Below, one piece after another: positions 16,598 to 25,564 of a DNA stretch of 64,000 bases (the first letter of the stretch is position 1; every line of letters starts with the position of its first letter). The position numbers and the translations under genes are program-made. Under the pieces are notes generated by a model. It did no database searches, was not told the origin of the DNA, and worked only from the letters and a program-made list of their open reading frames with translations. This DNA comes from Hwanghaeella sp965227365 (GTDB lineage Bacteria > Pseudomonadota > Alphaproteobacteria > UBA8366 > Aestuariispiraceae), in the NCBI RefSeq assembly GCF_965227365.1, contig NZ_OZ245754.1, forward strand, positions 496,001-560,000. The letters are read 5' to 3'.

Positions 16598-16920
16598 GCC
16601 TCTTGCCTACTCCTTCGGGCCGGGATTCCGACCGAAACACTTGCCAAATCGCCTTCAGGCCTGCACTGCAATACGCGCAACGCAAAACGCGCCAGTGCGC
16701 GAAACTCGCGGACTGGCGTGACCCCGAAAGACCTCAAAGCCGACGGAATGGTCTGAAAACGTGGCGGGTTGTAAGGCGTAGAGGCGCGCGCGTCAAGCCA
16801 AACGCGTTTGCGTCACTATATTAATGGCGGCCGCGCCCATCGTTGCCAAATGACGGGTCCTCGCCATATAACGCGGGCGGCGCGCCCGGGTCAGGGCGCA
16901 AACAGGTTTGGAACGGCGGT
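16598..16920. other. Divergent ffh / dapF intergenic region with a hairpin
   Basis: About 320 bases with no supported gene. It must hold promoters for both ffh (left) and dapF (right). A strong stem at 16690-16718 reads CGCCAGT-G-CGCG/CGCG-G-ACTGGCG with loop AAACT and one G-G mismatch. CACTATATTAATGG at 16813-16826 is the best -10-like stretch for a rightward promoter. No riboswitch that I recognise. Confidence 0.4.
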
Positions 16921-17736
16921 ATGATCCCCTTCGTGAAAATGCATGGCTTGGGCAACGATTTCGTCATCGTGGACGACCGCGACGGCGCGTTGAAGCTCGA
17001 CCATGACCTGCGGGTTCTGCTGGCAGACCGGCGGCGAGGGGTCGGATGCGACCAGTTGCTGGTGCTTGAAAAGCCGATCAATGGGTCCGCCGACGTCTTC
17101 ATGCGTATTTTCAATCCGGACGGCAGCGCCGCACAGGCCTGCGGCAATGGCACCCGCTGCGTCGCGGCCTTGGTGATGGACCAGATGCACCGGGAGGGCG
17201 TCGGCGTCGAGACGGTGGCCGGTATTCTGGCCTCCAAGCGAATGCCGGATGGCGGTGTCTCCGTCGATATGGGCGAACCGCGCTTGAATTGGGATCAGAT
17301 CCCGTTGTCGCGGGAAATGGATACGCTGTCCCTGGATCTTTCCTGGGGGCCTTTTTCCGGGCCGGTCGGCGTCAATATGGGCAATCCGCATTGCGTCTTC
17401 ATCGTTGACGACGCCGAAGCGGTCCCGCTGGCCGAGGCCGGTCCGGTACTGGAACACGATCCCTTGTTCCCGGAGCGGGCGAATATCGAGTTCATCTCAC
17501 TGAATGACGATGGCAGCATCCGCATGCGGGTCTGGGAACGCGGAGCCGGTATCACCCAGGCTTGCGGATCCGGCGCCTGCGCGGTGATTGTGGCGGCCAC
17601 GCGCCGCGGGCTTGTCGACCGGCGCGCCCGGGTGCATCTGGACGGCGGTCCGCTGGACATGGAATGGCGTGAAGACGGGCATGTGATCATGACCGGTGCG
17701 GCAACCTACAGCTTCCGGGGCGAGTGGACGCAATGA
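16921..17736 (+). CDS. dapF: Diaminopimelate epimerase
   Basis: 271 residues. Converts LL- to meso-diaminopimelate for lysine and peptidoglycan. The two catalytic cysteines are in QACGNGTRC and QACGSGAC. The start at 16921 gives MIPFVKMHGLGNDF, the normal N-terminus; an open frame upstream to 16843 is not conserved. The stop overlaps the next gene's ATG (ATGA), so dapF-mtaB are coupled. Confidence 0.97.
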   Translation: MIPFVKMHGLGNDFVIVDDRDGALKLDHDLRVLLADRRRGVGCDQLLVLEKPINGSADVFMRIFNPDGSAAQACGNGTRCVAALVMDQMHREGVGVETVAGILASKRMPDGGVSVDMGEPRLNWDQIPLSREMDTLSLDLSWGPFSGPVGVNMGNPHCVFIVDDAEAVPLAEAGPVLEHDPLFPERANIEFISLNDDGSIRMRVWERGAGITQACGSGACAVIVAATRRGLVDRRARVHLDGGPLDMEWREDGHVIMTGAATYSFRGEWTQ

Positions 17737-19004
17737 CCGAAGCCCGATCCTCTTCGCCGCAGGTCGTCACCTTCGGATGTCGGCTGAATGCCTATGAATC
17801 CGAGGTCATGCGCGCCAATGCGGCGGCGGCCGGGATGAATGACGCGATATTCTTCAATACCTGCGCCGTGACGGCGGAAGCCGAACGGCAGGCGCGCCAG
17901 GCGATCCGCAAGGCGCGGCGGGAAAACCCGAATTCTCGCATTATCGTCACCGGATGCGCCGCCCAGGTGAATCCGGACCGCTATGCGGCCATGGCCGAAG
18001 TCGATCAAGTCATGGGCAACGAGGAAAAGCTGAAGCCCGAGAGCTTCATGCCCGAAGTGGAAGAACGCGTATTGGTCAACGACATCATGTCGGTGACCGA
18101 GACGGCGGGTCATCTGATCGACGGGCTGAAGGATCGCGCGCGCGCCTTCGTTCAGGTTCAGAACGGTTGCGATCACCGCTGCACCTTCTGCATCATTCCC
18201 TATGGCCGCGGGAACAGCCGTTCGGTTCCGATGGGGGAAGTGGTTCGCCAGGTTCGGGCGCTGGTGGAGAACGGTTACAAGGAAGTCGTCCTCAGCGGCG
18301 TCGATATCACTTCCTATGGGCCGGATCTGCCGGGCACGCCCAGTCTGGGGCAAATGGTCCGTCGTCTGTTGGCGTTGGTCCCGGACCTGCCGCGGCTGCG
18401 GATTTCCTCCATCGACTGTATCGAAATGGATGACGACCTGTTTCGTCTGATCGCCGAGGAACCGCGCCTGATGCCGCATCTGCACCTTTCCCTACAGGCC
18501 GGCGACGACATGATCCTGAAGCGGATGAAGCGCCGTCACATGCGCGACGAGGCGATCGCGCTGACCGATCGGCTGCGCGCCGCCCGCCCCGATATCGTTT
18601 TCGGCGCGGACCTGATCGCGGGTTTTCCAACCGAAACGGAAGAGATGTTCGGGAATACCCTGGATATCGTCGACGAATGCGGTCTCACCTATCTTCACGT
18701 CTTTCCCTATTCCGAACGGCAAGGAACGCCGGCGGCCCGGATACCGAACCAGGTGCCGAAGGCGGAGCGCAAGGATCGCGCCCGCCGCCTTCGGGAGAAG
18801 GGCGAGGAGCGTCTCGTGGCCTATCTGAACAGCCGGGTGGGCAAGACCGAACGTGTCCTGATCGAGAAGGACGGCGAAGGGCGGACCGAAGGGTTCGCGC
18901 CGGTTGCCGTTTCCGGTGATCCCGGCGATCTTCTGGACGTCATCATCACCGGTACCGACGGGCAGGTCCTGACCGCCCGTCCTTTGGCGGAGCGTGCTGC
19001 CTGA
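17733..19004 (+). CDS. mtaB: tRNA t6A37 methylthiotransferase
   Basis: 423 residues. Radical-SAM enzyme that adds a methylthio group to t6A37 of tRNA. N-terminal UPF0004 domain with three cysteines for the second cluster (TFGCRLNAYES, NTCAVTAEA, VTGCAAQ), radical-SAM motif CDHRCTFCIIPYGRG, then a C-terminal TRAM-like region. The FGCRLN signature separates MtaB from MiaB. Starts inside the dapF stop and is followed 1 base later by ftsY. Confidence 0.94.
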   Translation: MTEARSSSPQVVTFGCRLNAYESEVMRANAAAAGMNDAIFFNTCAVTAEAERQARQAIRKARRENPNSRIIVTGCAAQVNPDRYAAMAEVDQVMGNEEKLKPESFMPEVEERVLVNDIMSVTETAGHLIDGLKDRARAFVQVQNGCDHRCTFCIIPYGRGNSRSVPMGEVVRQVRALVENGYKEVVLSGVDITSYGPDLPGTPSLGQMVRRLLALVPDLPRLRISSIDCIEMDDDLFRLIAEEPRLMPHLHLSLQAGDDMILKRMKRRHMRDEAIALTDRLRAARPDIVFGADLIAGFPTETEEMFGNTLDIVDECGLTYLHVFPYSERQGTPAARIPNQVPKAERKDRARRLREKGEERLVAYLNSRVGKTERVLIEKDGEGRTEGFAPVAVSGDPGDLLDVIITGTDGQVLTARPLAERAA

Positions 19005-19005
19005 C

Positions 19006-19923
19006 ATGTCCTGGTTTCAGCGTATCAAGGAAGGGTTACGGAAATCCTCGTCGCGCCTCGCGACCGGGATCACCGATATTTTCACCAAGCGAAAGCTGGA
19101 CGACGCGGCGGTAGAGGAACTCGAAGATCTGCTGGTCATGGCGGATCTGGGGCCCGCAACGGCGGCGAAACTGGCGGCGGCGATTGCCAAGGAACGGTTC
19201 GACAAGGAAATCGAACCGGACGAGATCCGCGCCGCGCTTGCCGACGAGGTCGCGACGATCCTGGAGCCGGTCGCCAAGCCGCTCAGCATCGACAGCGGCG
19301 CCAAGCCGCATGTCGTCCTGGTTGCCGGCGTCAACGGCAGCGGCAAGACGACCACCATCGGCAAATTCGCCAAACACCTGCGGGCCGAAGGCAAGACCGT
19401 GATGCTCGCCGCCGGCGATACCTTCCGCGCCGCCGCGATCGAACAGTTGAAGGTCTGGGGAGAACGGACGGGTGCGCCCGTGGTCGCGAAGGAGCAGGGG
19501 GCGGATGCCGCCGGGCTTGCTTTCGACGCGATAGAACGCGCCCGCCGCGACGGTGTGGACGTCCTGTTGATCGATACGGCGGGACGGCTTCACAACAAGG
19601 CCGGCCTGATGGAAGAATTGAAGAAGGTCATCCGGGTTATTCGCAAGCTGGATGAATGCGCCCCGCATGACGTGCTGTTGGTCCTGGATGCCACGACCGG
19701 CCAGAACGCGATCGCCCAGGTCGAGACCTTCAAGGAAATGGTCGATATCACCGGGCTGGTGGTGACGAAGCTGGATGGAACGGCCAAAGGCGGCGTGCTT
19801 GTCGCGCTGGCCGAGAAATTCGGTCTGCCGGTCCACGCGATCGGCGTCGGGGAACAGGCCGATGATCTGCGGCCCTTCGCAGCCAGGGATTTCGCCCGCG
19901 GTCTGATGGGGTTGGAAGACTAG
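19006..19923 (+). CDS. ftsY: Signal recognition particle receptor
   Basis: 305 residues. SRP receptor GTPase; NG domain only, without the long acidic A domain of E. coli FtsY. Motifs: GVNGSGKTTTIGKFA, AGDTFRAAAIEQL, DTAGRLHNK, TKLDGTAKGG, and the C-terminal GVGEQADDLRPF closing signature. The ATG at 19006 is one base after the mtaB stop. The membrane-contact helix is probably the N-terminal MSWFQRIKEGLRKSSS. Confidence 0.96.
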   Translation: MSWFQRIKEGLRKSSSRLATGITDIFTKRKLDDAAVEELEDLLVMADLGPATAAKLAAAIAKERFDKEIEPDEIRAALADEVATILEPVAKPLSIDSGAKPHVVLVAGVNGSGKTTTIGKFAKHLRAEGKTVMLAAGDTFRAAAIEQLKVWGERTGAPVVAKEQGADAAGLAFDAIERARRDGVDVLLIDTAGRLHNKAGLMEELKKVIRVIRKLDECAPHDVLLVLDATTGQNAIAQVETFKEMVDITGLVVTKLDGTAKGGVLVALAEKFGLPVHAIGVGEQADDLRPFAARDFARGLMGLED

Positions 19924-19951
19924 GGCAAAATGCCTAACGGCCCTCGGGGCC

Positions 19952-21025
19952 TCACGAATCCGCGAATTTCCGTTTCGCTTCCGCGAGGCTCTGGAGCAGT
20001 TGTCGTCCCGTTTCGCCGCCGTCGCCGGCGACCTTCTGGTTGATCACGACTTTCACGAGGTCGATATGCGAATCCACCAGATCGAGCAGTTGCGGTGTGA
20101 TCGTCGCGTGTTCGTTGGTGATGTCGTAGAGGGATTTTCCGAACTGCGAAATCAGCGGGTAACCGAAGATACCGCCCTGACCGCGCAGTTCCAGCGCCAG
20201 CGTGTGCATAGTGGCGAATTGTTCTGACGCCTGATCCGGGTCTTCCACTGCGCGGTGATGGGCTTGCTGAAGTTCCTCGATCGATTCCTTCACCCAGTCC
20301 GAGTAATCGGTCGCCATGTTCTGGATCTTATCTTCCGCGGCTTTAAGCAGTTCTGGATCGAAGGGCGGTTCGTTGGAATCCTTGGCGGTGCCGGTTGCCA
20401 GTTTCTGTTTCAGCGATTTCGGCAGTTTGAAGATCCAGACACGCTTCTTCTTGTTCTTCATCTTCGACATGTCTTTGCCGGAATAAAGCGTCTCGATTTC
20501 GTCGTCCGTCGTCTTGCGCCGTTCGGTTTCGAACGGTTTGGACTGACGCCGCCGTTCGGGCCCGAAATAGTTCGGGCAATAGATATACGGGCGCGGATGC
20601 TCGACGACCGAGGTTATCCGCTTGGCTAGACCTTCCGCGGAAAAAGGCTTTGCCATGAATTCGTCGACCCCGGCGTCGCGGCAGGCGAACAGGACTTCCT
20701 TATCGGCTGCGGCCGAGACCATGAGGAACGGCATGAAGCGATCGGGCGATTTGCCCGCCAGCCGGATCCAGCGCAGCAGCATACCGCCGTCGACCACGGG
20801 CATGACATAGTCGCTGATGATCATGTCGATACCGGTTTTCCCGACCAGACTCTCGCCCTGGATCGCGGCGGCGGGGGCCATGAATTGGATGGCTTCCTGA
20901 CCGTTTTCGGCGGTGCTGACCCGTTCGACGCCGAGCGCCCGCAAGGTGGTCACCAACAGGCTGCGCATGAAGCGGGAGTCTTCTACGACGAGTACAGAGA
21001 GGCGGGAAAAGTCGTAACGTGCCAT
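19952..21025 (-). CDS. Response regulator with a degenerate Hpt-like domain
   Basis: 357 residues. Residues 8-130 form a receiver domain with acidic pair E15/D16, phosphoacceptor D72 (IISDYVMPV) and K126 (MAKPF). A basic linker (about 155-215, rich in RRR, KMKNKKKR) leads to a helical C-terminal region (220-357). That region has an Hpt-like signature ALELRGQGGIFGYPL (277-291), but the position of the phosphorylatable His is Leu278. It may bind a partner without phosphotransfer. Start at 21025 gives MARYDFSRLSVLVVED. It lies downstream of a small disordered protein gene on the same strand. No kinase is adjacent. Confidence 0.85.
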   Translation of the reverse strand: MARYDFSRLSVLVVEDSRFMRSLLVTTLRALGVERVSTAENGQEAIQFMAPAAAIQGESLVGKTGIDMIISDYVMPVVDGGMLLRWIRLAGKSPDRFMPFLMVSAAADKEVLFACRDAGVDEFMAKPFSAEGLAKRITSVVEHPRPYIYCPNYFGPERRRQSKPFETERRKTTDDEIETLYSGKDMSKMKNKKKRVWIFKLPKSLKQKLATGTAKDSNEPPFDPELLKAAEDKIQNMATDYSDWVKESIEELQQAHHRAVEDPDQASEQFATMHTLALELRGQGGIFGYPLISQFGKSLYDITNEHATITPQLLDLVDSHIDLVKVVINQKVAGDGGETGRQLLQSLAEAKRKFADS

Positions 21026-21131
21026 GGATTGCTCAATCCGTCGCTCGGAGCAGGAGACGATACCGGCAGACACGGCGCTTGCCGTCGGTTGGAACCGTGT
21101 CGGTCATCCTCCCTCCCTGGGGGTTAGAAAA

Positions 21132-21392
21132 TCAGACGAGTACGTTCAGATAGTATCCCCGGCTTGGGATGCCTTGCTTCGGCCCTGCCTTCCCGTCTAG
21201 ATGCAGCAACCGTTTGAGGCGGTCGAACGCGGTTTGCAGATCAAACGGATCGCGACCCGGCCGGCCTTGCCGCTGCCTGGGGGCGGGCGTGTTTGCGGTG
21301 CCGGGAGAGGAAATCTCTCTCGGCCGGTCGAGATTGTTGCCGCCGACGCGCCGATCACCGGGCCCGCCAATACCATTATTTCCTATTGCCAT
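21132..21392 (-). CDS. Small disordered protein with C-terminal RGYYLNVLV tail
   Basis: 86 residues, no known domain. The N-terminus is Gly/Asn-rich (IGNNGIGGPGDRR), the middle is Pro/Arg/Gly-rich and probably disordered, with one short amphipathic helix (LQTAFDRLKRLLHL). The C-terminus PSRGYYLNVLV matches that of another small protein at 23908-24201 (LPRGSLVNILV), and both begin with a similar IGxGGPxG motif. It is 106 bases upstream of the response regulator on the same strand. No strong Shine-Dalgarno is seen. Coding status rests mainly on the shared ends. Confidence 0.5.
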   Translation of the reverse strand: MAIGNNGIGGPGDRRVGGNNLDRPREISSPGTANTPAPRQRQGRPGRDPFDLQTAFDRLKRLLHLDGKAGPKQGIPSRGYYLNVLV

Positions 21393-21533
21393 AGATGGAA
21401 ACTATTGCGAATCGATGGAACCGGCAAGTTTGAAACGTTCCAACTTGCTGACAATAAAGGAATACCTCGTTCTGCTTATGCTGCGGAAGAAGCACGCTTG
21501 GTATGCGGCGCAAGCACGGCTATAACCCCCGCC

Positions 21534-22148
21534 ATGACTACTGAACAAGAGACAGACCGCCGGTCGCCGCCTTGGCTCACACCCGTATGCGAATACGGTC
21601 CGCTGGTGGTTTTCTTCATCACCTATTTGCTGGCCGACCTGTATACCGCGACGGCCGCCGTGATGGTCGCGACCGTGGTCGCGCTTATCGTATCCTATAT
21701 CCTTTCGAGGAAACTGCCGAAATTGCCGCTGGTGACGGCGCCGATACTCCTGGTGCTCGGTGGCCTGACGCTGTATCTCGAGGACGATACCTTCATCAAG
21801 ATCCGGCCGACCCTGGTGAACGCCCTGTTCAGCCTGACATTGCTGGCCAGCGCGGCGCTGGGACGCCAGCCGTTGAAATTCGTTGTCGGACAGGCGTTGC
21901 GCCTGGACGAAGCCGGCTGGCGTAAGCTGACGATCCGGTTCGGGCTGTTCTTCGGATTCCTGGCCTGCATGAACGAGGTGGTCTGGCGCACGCAGACGGA
22001 TGATTTCTGGGTCACCTACAAGGTCTTCGGGGCGATGGGACTGACATTCCTGTTCATGTTGTCCCAGGCGCCGATGATCAACCGGCATCTCCTGGCGGTC
22101 GAGGAGGATGGCGCCAAGGCGCCGAATGCGGACGGTCAGGATCGCTGA
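21534..22148 (+). CDS. ispZ: Inner membrane septation protein A family (YciB/IspZ)
   Basis: 204 residues with about five hydrophobic segments starting at residue 19 (YGPLVVFFITYLLADLYTA). Family marks include the YGPLVVFF start, the KLPKLPLVTAPILLVLGGLTLYLEDDTFIKIRPTLVN region (only part quoted elsewhere) and a WRTQTDDFWVTYKVFG loop. Members affect cell-envelope synthesis and septation; the biochemical role is not settled. The usual alphaproteobacterial neighbour is ftsY, as seen here apart from the inserted response regulator. ATG at 21534 was chosen because the protein then starts just before the first membrane segment. Confidence 0.92.
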   Translation: MTTEQETDRRSPPWLTPVCEYGPLVVFFITYLLADLYTATAAVMVATVVALIVSYILSRKLPKLPLVTAPILLVLGGLTLYLEDDTFIKIRPTLVNALFSLTLLASAALGRQPLKFVVGQALRLDEAGWRKLTIRFGLFFGFLACMNEVVWRTQTDDFWVTYKVFGAMGLTFLFMLSQAPMINRHLLAVEEDGAKAPNADGQDR

Positions 22149-22166
22149 TTTTCCGCCGGTTCGCGA

Positions 22167-22751
22167 TCAGCGCGTCATATCCCCGAAATCGCCGGGCGGA
22201 TTGCCGAAAGGCGGATGGCTGTCAAAGCCGCGCACTTCGTCGAAATGCTTCAAGGCCCAATGGACCGACGGAAAAGCGAGGTCGTGCCAGGGAATGTCGT
22301 TCCATTCGAACAGCGCGACCTCCTGGCTTTCCGGGCCGGCTGCAACGTCCGGCGTCGCCAGATTCCCGCGGTAGATGATCTGAACCTGGCTGATCCGCGG
22401 AATGTTGTAGATGGCGAGCACCTGAAGGTCCGCCAGATCGGCATTGGCTTCCTCCATCGCTTCACGGCGGGCGCCGGCCTCGGTCGTTTCGTTCAACTCC
22501 ATATAGCCGGCGGGAATGGTCCAATGACCTTTTCGCGGCATGATGTTGCGGCGGCACAAAAGGACGCGGCCTTCCCACATGGCGACGGTGCCGACGACGA
22601 TCTTGGGGTTCTCGTAGTTCACGAAACCGCAATCCGGGCAGACCAATCGTTCCATGTTGTCGCCGTCCGGCACTGCACGGACCCGGGGGCCGCCGTCTTC
22701 GACCGTCGTTATCGGCGGATCGGTGGGCGAAGGGGCTTTGGTATCGGTCAT
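22167..22751 (-). CDS. Zinc-ribbon Nudix hydrolase
   Basis: 194 residues. An N-terminal zinc ribbon half (CPDCGFVNYENPK, about residues 38-50) precedes a Nudix domain. The Nudix box is GYMELNETTEAGARREAMEEANADL, close to consensus, with the final Gly replaced by Asn. It hydrolyses a nucleoside diphosphate derivative, substrate unknown; NudC-like NADH pyrophosphatases and ADP-ribose hydrolases are similar. Convergent with ispZ, whose stop is 18 bases away. Confidence 0.9.
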   Translation of the reverse strand: MTDTKAPSPTDPPITTVEDGGPRVRAVPDGDNMERLVCPDCGFVNYENPKIVVGTVAMWEGRVLLCRRNIMPRKGHWTIPAGYMELNETTEAGARREAMEEANADLADLQVLAIYNIPRISQVQIIYRGNLATPDVAAGPESQEVALFEWNDIPWHDLAFPSVHWALKHFDEVRGFDSHPPFGNPPGDFGDMTR

Positions 22752-22890
22752 GCAAAGATAGTGTGGTGTCGGATGGTCCGCGGCAACCCATCGGTCGGAT
22801 TCATTCGACGGGACGGGTCGACTTGAGGCGTGCAGACGGTATGATGCGCCGCCCGCCGGGGTTCAATACGTTTTCAGGATAGTATTCACG

Positions 22891-23886
22891 ATGACCTCTT
22901 CCATCGAAAAACTCTATGAAGAGGCCGACCGCCTCTATTACGACGATAAATTGGACGAAGCGGCAGCGCTCTATCAGAAAATTCTGGATCAGGATCCCGA
23001 ACATCAGGCCGCCCTCCATTCGCTGGGCATCATCCATTATGACCGGGACGATTACGGGCCGGCGGTGGAGTACATGCTGAAGGCATTGGAGCAGGATCCC
23101 GAAGACATTTATGTCCATTCCAATCTGGGCAAGTCGCTCTATGGCATGGTCCATATGGGTGAAAAGAAGAAGGCCAAGAAAATCGCCCGTCAATGGATGG
23201 AGAGTTTTCCGGAAAACCGGATTGCGCTTCACATGGCCGCCGCGGTCACCGGGGATGAAGTGCCGGACCGTGCGAATGACGACTACGTCGCCCAAACCTT
23301 TGACGAATTCGCCGACACCTTCGATTCAAAGCTGGAGGAACTGAGCTATCGCGCGCCGGAACTACTGGGCGAAGCGGTGACGCGTCATGTTTCCGAAAAG
23401 GATCTCCGTATTCTGGATGCAGGCTGTGGCACAGGCCTGTGCGCCCCGCATCTGCGGTCATTGGCGCGGAAGCTGGAAGGCATCGATCTGTCGGAGGAGA
23501 TGCTGGCCCTTGCCCGAAAACGGAAGCTCTACGATCGTTTGAGCCGCGCGGAACTGACGGAAGCCCTGCAAACCCGAACGAAGCGGTACGACGTCGGTGT
23601 TGCGGCCGATGTGCTGTGTTACTTCGGTGATCTGTCGGCGGTTTTCGGGGCGATGGCGGCGGCCTTGAAAGCGAACGGTCTGTTTGCCTTTACCCTGGAG
23701 ACGCACGGCAAGTCCAAGGATTACGACCTCGGCATAAGCGGGCGCTATACCCATTCCACGAAATACGTCCGGCAAGTACTGGCGCAGTCGGGATTCGAGT
23801 TGATCGAGGCGGAAGACGCCCAATTGCGGACTGAATACGCGCTTCCGGTGATGGGATTGGTCGTCGTCGCGCGCAAGCAGGCCTGA
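22891..23886 (+). CDS. TPR-repeat SAM-dependent methyltransferase
   Basis: 331 residues. Residues 1-110 contain about three TPR units (ADRLYYDDKLDEAAALYQKIL, PEHQAALHSLGIIHYDRDDYGPAVEYMLKAL). Residues 150-331 are a class I methyltransferase with the SAM motif ILDAGCGTGLCAPHL and LEGIDLSEEMLALAR. Resembles the COG4976 group of predicted methyltransferases; the substrate is not known. The N-terminal TPR probably recruits a protein partner or substrate. Confidence 0.88.
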   Translation: MTSSIEKLYEEADRLYYDDKLDEAAALYQKILDQDPEHQAALHSLGIIHYDRDDYGPAVEYMLKALEQDPEDIYVHSNLGKSLYGMVHMGEKKKAKKIARQWMESFPENRIALHMAAAVTGDEVPDRANDDYVAQTFDEFADTFDSKLEELSYRAPELLGEAVTRHVSEKDLRILDAGCGTGLCAPHLRSLARKLEGIDLSEEMLALARKRKLYDRLSRAELTEALQTRTKRYDVGVAADVLCYFGDLSAVFGAMAAALKANGLFAFTLETHGKSKDYDLGISGRYTHSTKYVRQVLAQSGFELIEAEDAQLRTEYALPVMGLVVVARKQA

Positions 23887-23910
23887 TCCACCCGTCGCCC
23901 GGACGGATCA
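23884..23910. terminator. Shared hairpin between convergent genes
   Basis: Stem TGATCC...GGATCA with inner CGTC/GACG, overlapping the stop codons of both the methyltransferase gene and the small gene at 23908. A likely bidirectional terminator, without a U-run. Confidence 0.45.
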
Positions 23911-24201
23911 CACCAGTATATTCACCAGACTGCCGCGCGGAAGCGGGTTTTCCCGGTTTTGGATATCGGCGGCCGAAATGGACCGGGTGCTACGCTGCGC
24001 GGCACGCGTGGCGGATGTGTCGGTCGACGCCTGCACCGTCTCAGCGGCGCTGGTTTCCTGAAGGGTGCGAACGAAGTTACGGCTGTTGGCAGGCTGTTGA
24101 CCGGCGCGGTCGACAGGCGACGCCGGCGTTTGTGCCGCTTGGGATCGTGTCGTCAGCAATTGGCGGCTGCCCAATGGGCCGCCCGCACCGATGACGTCCA
24201 T
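23908..24201 (-). CDS. Small disordered protein with C-terminal RGSLVNILV tail
   Basis: 97 residues, Ser/Thr/Ala/Gln-rich and probably disordered throughout, with no known domain. The start at 24201 follows AGGAG by 9 bases, which supports translation. The N-terminus MDVIGAGGPLGSR and C-terminus PLPRGSLVNILV match the ends of the small protein at 21132-21392, while the middles are unrelated in sequence. The hydrophobic C-terminal tail may be a docking or degradation signal. Function unknown. Confidence 0.6.
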   Translation of the reverse strand: MDVIGAGGPLGSRQLLTTRSQAAQTPASPVDRAGQQPANSRNFVRTLQETSAAETVQASTDTSATRAAQRSTRSISAADIQNRENPLPRGSLVNILV

Positions 24202-24304
24202 TTCCAAATGCTCCTGCCGAGCCCCTCATCTTTCACTTTATCGCGGATCGGCCAATGGAATGTAAATAATATTTTACAAATATTCACAAACCCGGCCGGC
24301 ATAC

Positions 24305-24336
24305 AAACGGCGGGGGCCTTGGGATCCCCGCCGTTT
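24305..24336. terminator. pgk terminator hairpin
   Basis: Perfect 11-bp stem AAACGGCGGGG/CCCCGCCGTTT with a 10-base loop, 26 bases beyond the pgk stop. In the pgk direction it ends in CCGTTTG. The flanking A/T bases make it look bidirectional. Confidence 0.7.
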
Positions 24337-24361
24337 CAGGTGCACTACCGGAAAAAATGCT

Positions 24362-25564
24362 CTAACCCGCAGCAGCCGCTTCCAAGGCCGCTACCCCCGG
24401 CAATTCACGGCCTTCCATCCATTCCAGGAAGGCCCCGCCGGCGGTCGAGACATAGGTAAAGTCTCCGCCGACGCCGGCATGGTTCAGGGCCGCGACCGTG
24501 TCGCCGCCACCAGCGATCGAAACGAGGGACCCGGCCTTGGTCAAACGGGCCGCGGTTTGCGCCAGCGCGACGGTACCCTGATCGAAAGGCTTGATTTCGA
24601 AAGCACCCATCGGTCCGTTCCAGACCAGCGTCTTGCAGGTTTCAAGTTTGGCGGAAAGATCCACGGCGCTGTTCGGGCCGATATCCAAAATCATCTGGTC
24701 TTCCGGCACGGCGTCGATCGCGACGACCTCGGCGTCGTCCGTCGGCCCGAATTCCGGTGCAATGGACGCATCCGTCGGCAGGGCGATAGAGCACCCCGCC
24801 GTTTCCGCGCGGGCAATGATCTCCCGCGCCGTTTCGGCAAGGTCGGCCTCGCAGAGACTTTTCCCGACCGATACGCCTTTAGCCAGCAGGAAGGTGTTCG
24901 CCATACCGCCGCCGATGACCAGCACATCCACGCGGCTGACGAGATTTTCCAGGACCTTCAGCTTTGAGGATACCTTCGCGCCGCCGACGATTGCGGCCAC
25001 GGGGCGCTGCGGGTTCCCGAGTGCCGCATCAAGGGCTTCCAGTTCCGCCTGCATGTTGCGACCCGCTGCGGCCGGCAGCAGTTTGGCCAATGCATGGGTG
25101 GAAGCATGGGCACGGTGAGCGGCGGAAAAGGCATCGTTGACGTAGAAATCGCCGAGGGCGGCCAATTCCTTCGCAAACCCGGTATCGTCCTCTTCTTCGC
25201 CGGGGTGAAAACGCAGGTTCTCCAGCAAGGTCACGCCGCCCGAGCCCGCCTTGGCGATCGCTTCCCTGGCCGGTGCGCCGATGCAATCCTCAGCGAAAGT
25301 GACGTCGCGGCCCAAACTCGACTGCAGTGCGGCTGTTACCGGGCGAAGCGACATCGCGGCGACCTTCTTTCCCTTCGGCCGTCCGAAATGGGACATCAGA
25401 ACGACGGATGCGCCCTTGTCCAGCAGGTCCCGCACCGTTGGCACGAGGCGGTCGATACGCGTCGTGTCGGTTACCTTGTTTCCATCCATGGGAACGTTGA
25501 GGTCGCCGCGGACCAGAACCGTTTTCCCACTGACCGACAGATCGTCCAAGGTCTTGAAAGCCAT
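24362..25564 (-). CDS. pgk: Phosphoglycerate kinase
   Basis: 400 residues. Transfers phosphate between 1,3-bisphosphoglycerate and ADP in glycolysis. Marks: VLVRGDLNVPMDG at the N-terminus, SHFGRPKG, VTLLENLRFHPGEE, GGAKVSSKLKVLENL and GGGDTVAALNHAG for nucleotide binding. Single-gene unit here with its own terminator; gapA is not adjacent in the window. Confidence 0.97.
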   Translation of the reverse strand: MAFKTLDDLSVSGKTVLVRGDLNVPMDGNKVTDTTRIDRLVPTVRDLLDKGASVVLMSHFGRPKGKKVAAMSLRPVTAALQSSLGRDVTFAEDCIGAPAREAIAKAGSGGVTLLENLRFHPGEEEDDTGFAKELAALGDFYVNDAFSAAHRAHASTHALAKLLPAAAGRNMQAELEALDAALGNPQRPVAAIVGGAKVSSKLKVLENLVSRVDVLVIGGGMANTFLLAKGVSVGKSLCEADLAETAREIIARAETAGCSIALPTDASIAPEFGPTDDAEVVAIDAVPEDQMILDIGPNSAVDLSAKLETCKTLVWNGPMGAFEIKPFDQGTVALAQTAARLTKAGSLVSIAGGGDTVAALNHAGVGGDFTYVSTAGGAFLEWMEGRELPGVAALEAAAAG

